Source of the DNA: an uncultured Eubacterium sp.
Lineage (GTDB): Bacteria > Bacillota > Clostridia > Oscillospirales > Acutalibacteraceae
DNA: 5,264 bases
NCBI GenBank assembly: GCA_900542875.1
Contig: UQPH01000059.1
Location: 1 to 5,264 of the forward strand
Direction of reading: 5' to 3'
The notes under the pieces were generated by a model that saw nothing but the letters and a program-made list of their open reading frames with translations, had not been told where the DNA came from and searched no databases. Every line of letters starts with the position of its first letter. The first letter of the stretch is position 1. Positions 1 through 5,264 of the stretch are shown here, in pieces. The position numbers and the translations under genes were made by a program.

Positions 1-28
1 AAGCCCGACATCATTCGATGTCGGTCTT
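1..28 (-). terminator. Probable intrinsic terminator hairpin after argF, cut by the window edge
   Basis: CCGACATC (5-12) and GATGTCGG (17-24) form a perfect 8-bp stem with a 4-nt loop. After one mismatch (4 against 25), three more pairs form at 1-3 with 26-28. The outermost paired base is 14 nt past the last base of the argF stop. Read on the minus strand the hairpin ends in CTT at the window edge, so the U-tract needed for Rho-independent termination is not visible beyond two T. Because the stem is nearly symmetric it could also end a convergent plus-strand transcript, with TCTTAATCTTT following at 25-35. Confidence 0.7.
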
Positions 29-42
29 AATCTTTAGTTATT

Positions 43-948
43 TCAGTCCTGCATTAACTTTACGAGAACGGCTTTTTGTGCGTGGAGTCTGTTTTCTGCC
101 TCGTCGAATATTTCGTTTGCGTGCTCCTCAAATACCTTTGCGGTTATCTCTTCTTCTCTGTGAGCAGGGAGACAGTGAAGAACCATTGCGTTATCGTTGG
201 CAACTGCCATAACATTGTCGTTAATCTGGAAGTCTTTGAAAATCTTTTCTCTTTCTGCCTTTTCTTCTTCCTGACCCATTGAAGCCCAAACATCGGTGTA
301 AAGAACATCGGCATCCTTTGCACATTCGAGAATGTCGGACGAGCAGGTGAACTTTCCGTTTTCATTTGCCCATTTCATAATCTGCGCATCCGGCTTGTAG
401 CCGTCGGGACATGCAACAGAACATTCCATACCCATGGTGATTGCACCTACGATAAGGCTGTTTGCCATATTGTTTCCGTCGCCGATAAAGCAGAATTTCA
501 GACCGTCAAAACTCTTTTTGTATTCTCTTATTGTCATAAGGTCTGCAAGGACTTGACAAGGGTGACAGTAGTCCGTAAGACCGTTTATAATCGGAATTGA
601 ACCGTATTTTGCAAGTGCCTCAACTTCGGACTGCTCAAAGGTTCTTATCATAATTCCGTCGAGATAACGGGAGAGGACTCTTGCCGTATCTTCAACAGGT
701 TCCCCTCTGCCGATTTGTAAATCACGGTTCGAGAGGAAAAGAGCCTGACCGCCGAGTTGATACATTCCGGTTTCAAAACTTACTCTTGTTCTTGTAGAAC
801 TTTTTTGAAAAATCATACCGAGAGTCTTGCCCTTGAGAATGTGGTGCTCTATTTTGTTATGATTTTCGTATTTTAATTGGTCGGCAAGATTGAGAATATC
901 GAGTATCTCGTTCTTGTCTAAATCCTGTAATTTGAGTAAATGTTTCAT
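43..948 (-). CDS. argF: Ornithine carbamoyltransferase (anabolic OTCase)
   Basis: This 301-residue protein transfers the carbamoyl group from carbamoyl phosphate to ornithine, giving citrulline, in the cytoplasm. The carbamoyl-phosphate site SSTRTR is at residues 50-55, followed by VSFE. HPCQ is at 129-132. The ornithine-binding SMG motif is at 223-225 within DVWASMGQEEE, and the catalytic HCLPAHR is at 258-264. The SMG motif and HCLPAHR argue for OTCase over aspartate or putrescine carbamoyltransferase. The length is at the lower end of the usual 300-340 and the protein looks complete. The start ATG overlaps the argD stop as ATGA and has a full AAGGAGG ribosome site 10 nt upstream, inside argD, which suggests translational coupling. 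It is the last gene before a hairpin at 1-28. Its place in a biosynthetic operon, with no arginine deiminase or carbamate kinase gene nearby, favours the anabolic role over a catabolic ArcB. Confidence 0.97.
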   Translation of the reverse strand: MKHLLKLQDLDKNEILDILNLADQLKYENHNKIEHHILKGKTLGMIFQKSSTRTRVSFETGMYQLGGQALFLSNRDLQIGRGEPVEDTARVLSRYLDGIMIRTFEQSEVEALAKYGSIPIINGLTDYCHPCQVLADLMTIREYKKSFDGLKFCFIGDGNNMANSLIVGAITMGMECSVACPDGYKPDAQIMKWANENGKFTCSSDILECAKDADVLYTDVWASMGQEEEKAEREKIFKDFQINDNVMAVANDNAMVLHCLPAHREEEITAKVFEEHANEIFDEAENRLHAQKAVLVKLMQD

Positions 949-2111
949 TTTTCAATGACCTCCTTGAGTATTTTCAGTCCTTCGTCAATTTCATTGTAAT
1001 TTATGTTAAGAGCAGGGAGAAGTCTAACCTTGTTTTTATGCGCAGTCAGCACAAGCAGACCGTTTTTAAGACATTCTTTTGCAATATCGGATGCATTCTT
1101 GTCCGTGAGTATTCCTATCATAAGACCCATGCCGCTGATATCTTTTACGCCCTTAATGTTTTTTACAAAATCCGTAATGTACTTTCCTTTGGCTCTTACA
1201 TCTGCTAAGAACTTATCGTCCATTCTTTCAACGATGCTTATTGCACCTGCTGCAACTATCGGATTGCCGCCGAAAGTTGAGCCGTGAGAACCCGGCGTTA
1301 CCGTAGTGCTTAACTTTTCGCCAAAGAGTACCGCACCAATAGGTAATCCGCCGCCGAGACCTTTTGCGGTAGTTACTATGTCGGGGCAGAGAGAATAATT
1401 CTGGTAAGCATAAAATTTACCGGTCCTGCCGTTGCCCGTTTGCACCTCGTCAACGATAATTAATATGTCTTTTTCTTTCGCAATCTTTGCAATTTCATTT
1501 ATGAACTCTACGCTTAGATTATTAACTCCGCCTTCGCCCTGAATGCACTCAAACATAATGGCGCAAACATCGTCTGTTGCAAGTTTTCTAAGTTCGTCAA
1601 TGTCGTTTGCTTTGCAGTATTTGAAACCCTGTGTAAAAGGCGCAAAATCGGTATGAAACTCGTCCTGTCCCGTTGCGGCGAGAGTGGTTATCGTCCTGCC
1701 GTGGAATGAATCTGTCAGAGTGATTATGTTGTGTCTGCCCTCGCCGTATTTGTCAAAACTGTACTTTCTCGCAAATTTAATTGCACCCTCGTTTGCCTCT
1801 GCACCGGAGTTTGAGAAAAATACATTTTTCATACCGCTTTTTTCACATAGAAGTTTTGCGAGCTTTGCACACGGTTCGGTATAATAAAGGTTGCTCGTGT
1901 GCTGAACCTTGCCGAGTTGCCCCTCGACTGCGTCCCTCCAAATCTCGTCGCAAATTCCAAATGAATTTACCCCGATACCCGATGTGAAGTCTATGTATTT
2001 TTTTCCGCCCTCGTCATATAAAACAGAGCCTTTGCCCTTTGTTAAGCAAACATCAAATCTGCCGTATGAGTGAGCAATATATTTGTCATCAAGTTCTTTA
2101 GTGTTCATCAT
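945..2111 (-). CDS. argD: Acetylornithine aminotransferase (class III, PLP-dependent)
   Basis: This 388-residue enzyme transfers an amino group from glutamate to N-acetylglutamate semialdehyde, giving N-acetylornithine. The class-III aminotransferase fold is well marked. NSGAEANEGAIKFAR (101-115) includes the PLP-phosphate loop, FHGRT is at 136-140, and DEVQTGNGRTG (221-231) carries the aspartate that contacts the pyridine nitrogen. TTAKGLGGGLPIGA (247-260) holds the Schiff-base lysine K250, and SHGSTFGGNP (275-284) holds the phosphate-binding threonine. The length is normal for ArgD (about 380-405). Two ATG codons stand side by side; the first fits the AGGAG site at 2122-2126 better (10-nt spacer against 13). 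The ribosome site lies in the last codons of argB, with only 3 nt between the genes. The end overlaps argF by 4 nt. ArgD enzymes can also act on succinyl-diaminopimelate precursors for lysine synthesis; the sequence cannot show this, but the operon context makes arginine the main role. Confidence 0.97.
   Translation of the reverse strand: MMNTKELDDKYIAHSYGRFDVCLTKGKGSVLYDEGGKKYIDFTSGIGVNSFGICDEIWRDAVEGQLGKVQHTSNLYYTEPCAKLAKLLCEKSGMKNVFFSNSGAEANEGAIKFARKYSFDKYGEGRHNIITLTDSFHGRTITTLAATGQDEFHTDFAPFTQGFKYCKANDIDELRKLATDDVCAIMFECIQGEGGVNNLSVEFINEIAKIAKEKDILIIVDEVQTGNGRTGKFYAYQNYSLCPDIVTTAKGLGGGLPIGAVLFGEKLSTTVTPGSHGSTFGGNPIVAAGAISIVERMDDKFLADVRAKGKYITDFVKNIKGVKDISGMGLMIGILTDKNASDIAKECLKNGLLVLTAHKNKVRLLPALNINYNEIDEGLKILKEVIEK
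959..965 (-). promoter_or_regulatory. Ribosome binding site of argF inside argD
   Basis: AAGGAGG, a full match to the SD consensus, lies within the argD coding end, 10 nt before the argF ATG. With the ATGA stop-start overlap it allows both re-initiation and independent loading. Confidence 0.85.
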
Positions 2112-2114
2112 CTG

Positions 2115-2975
2115 TTATCTGCTCCTAAACATTGTTCCAAGACCCTCATCGGTCAAAAGTTCCATCAGTATGGAGTGGGGAACTCTTCCGTCAATTATGA
2201 ATGCCTTTTCGCATCCGTTTCTTATTGCCTGAGTCATTGAGTCGATTTTCGGTATCATTCCGCCTTTAATTATTCCGTCTGCGATTAATGCCGGAATGTC
2301 GGAAATGAGCACTTTTTGAATTTTCGTTGACTCGTCGCTCACATCTCTTAAAAGTCCTACAATATCTGTCATCGAAATAAGCGCCGCCGCTTTCAGGTCG
2401 CCTGCAATTTGTGCCGCAACCGTGTCTGCGTTTATGTTGTAGCAGTTGCCGTTTTCATCATAGCCTATGGTTGAAATAACGGGAATGAAGTTGTTTGCCA
2501 AAACCTCGTTTATTACATCCATATTTGTGTCGATTATTTCTCCGACATATCCGTGCTCGTCATCAAGCGGCTTGCACTTTATCATATTTCCGTCCATTCC
2601 CGACAGTCCTATTGCATGACCGCCGAGATTTCCTATTTTGCATACAAGGTCTTTGTTTACCTTGCCTGCAAGTACCATTTGTACCACATCAACGGTTTCT
2701 TTGTCTGTTACTCTTAAACCGTTTGAAAATTTGCTTTCTACACCAATTTTGTTGAGCGTTTCATTTATCGCAGGACCGCCGCCGTGCACGAGAACTACTT
2801 TTATGCCGACCGTTGAGAGAAGTACAAGATCGTGCATTACAGCCTCTTTGAGTTCCTCGTTTATCATGGCGTTGCCGCCGTATTTTACTACTATGGTCTT
2901 TTTGCGATAAAGTTGAATGTACGGCAAAGCCTCCGCTATGGTCTTTGCTTTCATCTCGTTATCAATAGTATTCAT
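2115..2975 (-). CDS. argB: Acetylglutamate kinase, predicted arginine-sensitive
   Basis: This 286-residue amino-acid kinase phosphorylates N-acetylglutamate with ATP, the first committed step after acetylation. Motifs seen are KYGGNAM (31-37, catalytic lysine K31 and glycine loop), VHGGGPAIN (63-71), SNGLRVTD (84-91), INADTVAAQIAGDLKA (181-196) and GGMIPKI (238-244, second lysine K243). About 28 residues precede the kinase core, including AEALPYIQLYRKK. This matches the N-terminal helix of hexameric, arginine-inhibited kinases; the shorter E. coli-type insensitive enzyme lacks it. The C-terminal PHSILMELLTDEGLGTM (266-282) matches the arginine-site signature of the sensitive class. Feedback inhibition by arginine is therefore predicted, which is the usual partner of an acetyl-recycling pathway. 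The start is set by an AGGAGG site 7 nt upstream; the internal Met8 has no comparable site and would cut into the N-helix. It lies 23 nt after argJ and 3 nt before argD. Confidence 0.97.
   Translation of the reverse strand: MNTIDNEMKAKTIAEALPYIQLYRKKTIVVKYGGNAMINEELKEAVMHDLVLLSTVGIKVVLVHGGGPAINETLNKIGVESKFSNGLRVTDKETVDVVQMVLAGKVNKDLVCKIGNLGGHAIGLSGMDGNMIKCKPLDDEHGYVGEIIDTNMDVINEVLANNFIPVISTIGYDENGNCYNINADTVAAQIAGDLKAAALISMTDIVGLLRDVSDESTKIQKVLISDIPALIADGIIKGGMIPKIDSMTQAIRNGCEKAFIIDGRVPHSILMELLTDEGLGTMFRSR
2122..2126 (-). promoter_or_regulatory. Ribosome binding site of argD inside the argB end
   Basis: AGGAG is embedded in the last codons of argB, 10 nt before the first of two adjacent ATG codons. 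Ribosomes finishing argB cover this site, so coupled translation is likely. Confidence 0.75.
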
Positions 2976-2982
2976 AACCTGT

Positions 2983-2988
2983 CCTCCT
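2983..2988 (-). promoter_or_regulatory. Ribosome binding site of argB (decides start)
   Basis: AGGAGG lies in the 23-nt argJ-argB gap, 7 nt before the ATG. It fixes the start at Met1 rather than Met8 and so keeps the full N-terminal helix linked to arginine sensitivity. Confidence 0.85.
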
Positions 2989-2998
2989 CATATCTTTA

Positions 2999-4249
2999 TC
3001 AGGTTCTGTAATCGCCGTTTATTCTTACGTAATCATAGGTTAAGTCACAGCCCCATGCAGTAGCTTCTTTGCTTCCGTCATTAAGATTTATAAGAACATA
3101 AATTTCATCCGAGGAAAGAATTTCAGCCGCTTTTTCTTCGCTGAATTCAACGCCTGCACCGTTTCTGCAAACAGCGACCGTGCCGAATTCACTCTTGAGG
3201 TCAACATCCACTTTGTTTATGTCAAACTTTGCGTCTGCATATCCTACTGCACATAAAATTCTGCCCCAATTTGCGTCCTCGCCGAAAATCGCAGCCTTAA
3301 AGAGGGTAGAACATACAACGCTTTTAGCAACAGTAATGGCGGTATCTCTCTTGTCTGCGCCGCTTACTGTGCATTCAATCAGTTTCGTTGCGCCCTCGCC
3401 GTCCTTTGCGAGCATTTTTGTGAGGTTTGCCATAACTTCGTAAAGTGCTTTTTTGAATATTTCATATTCAACCGACTCTTCAACGATTTCACTGTTTTCC
3501 GCTAAACCGTTTGACATAAGAACAACCATATCGTTAGTTGATGTGTCTCCGTCGATTGAAAGACAGTTGTATGTAATTTGAACAATATCGCTCAGTGCCG
3601 CCTGAAGCATTACCTCATTGATTGCACAGTCTGTTGTGATAAAGTTCAAAGTGGTAGCCATATTCGGGTGAATCATTCCCGAGCCCTTGGCCATACCGCC
3701 GAGTCTGCATATTTTTCCGTCTATTTCAAATTCTACGGCATATTCTTTTTTTACCGTGTCGGTGGTCATAATCGCTCTTGCCGCTTCTTCGTTTGCGTTA
3801 TAACTCAGTTCAGACGCCAAAATCGGAACAGCCTTTTCAATCGGTTCTATGGGAAGCACCTGACCGATTACGCCTGTTGAAGCAACGATAACCTGTTCTT
3901 TTGGTATACCGAGTTCGTTTGATACAAGTTCACACATTTTCTCGGCTTTTTCAACGCCGTCCGCATTGCAGGTGTTTGCGTTTTTGGAATTTGCTATGAC
4001 AGCAACAGCCTTGTTTCCGCTTTTTTCCAGATTTGATTTTGTAACAATAATCGGCGCACCCTTGACCTTGTTTTGAGTGTAAACCGCAGCAGCGTTGCAT
4101 ACTTTGTCGGAAACGTACATACATATGTCGTTTTTGTGCTTGACTGACGGGTCATCGTTAGCCGGCTTTTTAATGCCGCAATATGTTCCGGCGGCTTTGA
4201 AACCCTTAGCGGCGCATATGCCGCCGTCTGTGTATTTCATTTCGTTCAT
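2999..4249 (-). CDS. argJ: Glutamate N-acetyltransferase / ornithine acetyltransferase
   Basis: This 416-residue protein moves acetyl from N-acetylornithine to glutamate, releasing ornithine and regenerating N-acetylglutamate. Some family members also make N-acetylglutamate from acetyl-CoA. The chain is a self-cleaving precursor. KGSGMIHPNMATT (188-200) contains the cleavage point, predicted between A198 and T199, giving an alpha chain of 198 residues and a beta chain of 218 with T199 as nucleophile. ASTGVIGQ (123-130) supplies the oxyanion-hole Thr-Gly pair (T125, G126). SIDGDTSTND (231-240) and the C-terminal YVRINGDYRT are family hallmarks. The first ATG is chosen because AGGAG lies 9 nt upstream; Met4 would be 18 nt away. 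An argJ here means no separate argE deacylase is needed. Whether the enzyme is monofunctional or bifunctional cannot be read from motifs; no argA-like gene is present in the window. One small oddity is NSKNAN (87-92), where many homologues have NSGNAN. Confidence 0.97.
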   Translation of the reverse strand: MNEMKYTDGGICAAKGFKAAGTYCGIKKPANDDPSVKHKNDICMYVSDKVCNAAAVYTQNKVKGAPIIVTKSNLEKSGNKAVAVIANSKNANTCNADGVEKAEKMCELVSNELGIPKEQVIVASTGVIGQVLPIEPIEKAVPILASELSYNANEEAARAIMTTDTVKKEYAVEFEIDGKICRLGGMAKGSGMIHPNMATTLNFITTDCAINEVMLQAALSDIVQITYNCLSIDGDTSTNDMVVLMSNGLAENSEIVEESVEYEIFKKALYEVMANLTKMLAKDGEGATKLIECTVSGADKRDTAITVAKSVVCSTLFKAAIFGEDANWGRILCAVGYADAKFDINKVDVDLKSEFGTVAVCRNGAGVEFSEEKAAEILSSDEIYVLINLNDGSKEATAWGCDLTYDYVRINGDYRT

Positions 4250-4258
4250 TATGTTAAT

Positions 4259-4263
4259 CTCCT
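4259..4263 (-). promoter_or_regulatory. Ribosome binding site of argJ (decides start)
   Basis: AGGAG lies in the 24-nt argC-argJ gap, with a 9-nt spacer to the first ATG. The alternative Met4 codon would be 18 nt away, so the first ATG is preferred. Confidence 0.8.
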
Positions 4264-4273
4264 ATGCGTTATA

Positions 4274-5215
4274 TTATTCTTTCAAGTTTAATCCTGTTTT
4301 TTCGTCCAGACCCAAAGCGATATTCATACATTGAATTGCCGCACCGCTTGCGCCTTTGCCCAGATTGTCAAATCTTGATGAAATAATTATTCTCTCATCG
4401 TTTCCGTTAACTAAGATTTCCATATCGTCACGGTTTGCAAAATTGTTTGAACCTATCATAGATTTTATATAACCGCTCTCACGCACCTTGATGAACTCTT
4501 CGCCCTCGTAGTGAGCGGCATACATTTTGATAAGTTCTTCGGGAGATTTGCTCTTATTCATCATATCGGTGTATAGCGCAATGTTTACAACCATACCCTG
4601 TGGGTAATCGCAGATGTGAGGTGCAAATATCGGCGTCCTCGAAAGTTCGCTGATTGCACGCATTTCTTTTAGGTGCTTGTGTTGCTGAGTCAAAGCGTAC
4701 TCTCTGGGAGAGTCCAATTCGACATCTCTGTTTTCGTCCTCGTATTGTGCAATTCCTTTTTTTCCTGCACCTGTGTAACCGCTCATGGCATAGCAGGTGA
4801 GGGGATAATCGGCATTTATTGCACCGTTTGCAATCAACGGATATACTATACTGTTAAAGCCGCTTGCATAACATCCGGGAACCGCAATGCGATTTGACGA
4901 TTTGATTTTATCTCTGAATTTTTTATCGAGTTCCGGAAAGCCGTATGCCCATTCGGGATTTGTTCTGTGTGCCGTTGAAGTGTCGATAATTTTAACCTTA
5001 TCGTTTTCAACAAGTGAAACAGCCTCGATGCTTGCTTCATCGGGCAGACATAAAAAGGTTATGTCCGAGTCGTTTATCATTTTTGCACGCTCTTTGGCAT
5101 CCTTACGCTTTTCGGGGTCTATGTGCAAAATTTGAATATCGTCTCTGTTTTCAAATCTGTTGTATATTTTTAAGCCGGTAGTACCCTGACTTCCGTCTAT
5201 AAATATCTTTTTCAT
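4274..5215 (-). CDS. argC: N-acetyl-gamma-glutamyl-phosphate reductase, type 2 (short form)
   Basis: This 313-residue NADPH-dependent enzyme reduces N-acetylglutamyl phosphate to the semialdehyde. The N-terminal nucleotide-binding fold starts with IFIDGSQGTTGL (4-15), containing the GxxGxxG loop. The catalytic cysteine is C115 in VPGCYASGF (112-120). SGYTGAGKK (145-153) and HKHLKEM (179-185) follow, and FAPHICDYPQGM (197-208) contributes another conserved histidine. The FIDGSQGTTGL opening, CYASGF around the cysteine and length near 310 fit the type 2 subfamily (TIGR01851, 'argC_other'). The type 1 form of Bacillus and E. coli is about 335-350 residues. It is the first gene of the operon, starting 5-6 nt after an AAGGTG ribosome site and about 30 nt below a TATAAT box. 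The next gene, argJ, follows 24 nt after its stop. The function is secure; the subfamily is assigned from memory of its motifs, not a search. Confidence 0.95.
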   Translation of the reverse strand: MKKIFIDGSQGTTGLKIYNRFENRDDIQILHIDPEKRKDAKERAKMINDSDITFLCLPDEASIEAVSLVENDKVKIIDTSTAHRTNPEWAYGFPELDKKFRDKIKSSNRIAVPGCYASGFNSIVYPLIANGAINADYPLTCYAMSGYTGAGKKGIAQYEDENRDVELDSPREYALTQQHKHLKEMRAISELSRTPIFAPHICDYPQGMVVNIALYTDMMNKSKSPEELIKMYAAHYEGEEFIKVRESGYIKSMIGSNNFANRDDMEILVNGNDERIIISSRFDNLGKGASGAAIQCMNIALGLDEKTGLNLKE

Positions 5216-5220
5216 TTTCT

Positions 5221-5226
5221 CACCTT
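5221..5226 (-). promoter_or_regulatory. Ribosome binding site of argC
   Basis: AAGGTG, followed by AG, lies 5 nt before the argC ATG. It matches the anti-SD sequence less well than the sites of argB and argF, but it is the only purine-rich block in an AT-rich leader and supports the chosen start. Confidence 0.7.
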
Positions 5227-5244
5227 ATTTATTAAACTTAAATT

Positions 5245-5250
5245 ATTATA
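5245..5250 (-). promoter_or_regulatory. Candidate -10 box of the arg operon promoter
   Basis: A perfect TATAAT is read on the minus strand, 29 nt upstream of the argC start codon. Transcription would begin near 5238, giving a leader of only about 20-25 nt. A -35 element at normal spacing would start at or beyond the end of the window, so the promoter cannot be confirmed. The surroundings are very AT-rich, so a chance match is possible. Confidence 0.5.
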
Positions 5251-5264
5251 CAGATGAAAAATAA

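Larger units (their letters stand above)
5216..5264. other. AT-rich region upstream of argC
   Basis: This 49-nt stretch holds the argC ribosome site, the TATAAT box and an imperfect AT-rich dyad at 5231-5243. No coding sequence can be supported. If TATAAT is the true -10 box, there is no space before argC for a T-box, riboswitch or attenuator. The upstream neighbour lies outside the window. Confidence 0.6.

Noticed and set aside
144..365. A 73-codon minus-strand frame inside argF
   Set aside because: It is out of frame with argF, which is intact across this stretch. The product is basic and without recognisable motifs.
43..948. Catabolic (ArcB) or putrescine carbamoyltransferase identity for the last gene
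   Set aside because: The SMG and HCLPAHR motifs support ornithine as substrate, and the gene sits in a biosynthetic operon with no deiminase-pathway genes.
2106..2111. Tandem ATG codons at the argD start as a sign of dual initiation
   Set aside because: Both are in the same frame and differ by one residue, and the first has the better spacing, so there is no functional consequence to claim.
3578..3880. A 100-codon open frame on the plus strand within argJ, and several other plus-strand frames of 60-95 codons across the window
   Set aside because: All lie opposite strongly conserved enzyme genes, have no convincing ribosome site or recognisable motif, and their low-complexity, Cys/Phe/Leu/Ser-rich products are typical of shadow frames.
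4209..4224. GC-rich inverted repeat (GCGGC/GCCGC with a 6-nt loop) near the start of argJ
   Set aside because: The stem is only 5 bp and its bases are explained by the conserved Gly, Ala and Lys codons of the ArgJ N-terminus. The distance from the start codon does not suggest occlusion of the ribosome site.
5254..5264. Possible start of a divergent plus-strand gene (ATGAAAAATAA)
   Set aside because: There is no ribosome site before it, and only 11 bases are visible. It is AT-rich promoter-like DNA.

Overview
The window holds one compact arginine-biosynthesis operon, read entirely from the minus strand in the order argC, argJ, argB, argD, argF (from high to low coordinates). Coding sequence fills all but about 140 bases. 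The genes are packed tightly: 24 nt between argC and argJ, 23 nt between argJ and argB, 3 nt between argB and argD, and a 4-nt ATGA overlap between argD and argF. Each gene has its own clear purine-rich Shine-Dalgarno site.

The organism is most likely a member of the Bacillota, probably the Clostridia. This inference rests on strong SD sequences of the AAGGAGG type, a moderately AT-rich composition, a very AT-rich promoter region and the argCJBDF gene order. Nothing in the window fixes a genus. There are no signs of mobile elements, frameshifts or broken genes.

Layout by coordinate: 1-42 is the tail of the operon, with a strong hairpin (1-28) that looks like a terminator cut by the window edge. 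Then come argF (43-948), argD (945-2111), argB (2115-2975), argJ (2999-4249) and argC (4274-5215). Positions 5216-5264 hold the argC ribosome-binding site and a perfect TATAAT -10 box. Its -35 element would lie at or beyond the window end.

The five enzymes form the cyclic (acetyl-recycling) route. ArgB phosphorylates N-acetylglutamate, ArgC reduces it to the semialdehyde, and ArgD transaminates this to N-acetylornithine. ArgJ moves the acetyl group back to glutamate and releases ornithine, and ArgF carbamoylates ornithine to citrulline. Carbamoyl-phosphate synthase (carAB), argG, argH and an ArgR/AhrC regulator are needed for a full, regulated pathway but are not in the window. ArgB carries the N-terminal helix region and C-terminal signature typical of arginine-inhibited kinases, so feedback control at that step is predicted.

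The point most worth a second look is that ArgC belongs to the short 'type 2' form of the reductase rather than the longer form usual in model Firmicutes operons. I found no undescribed system here. This is a well-preserved housekeeping locus.
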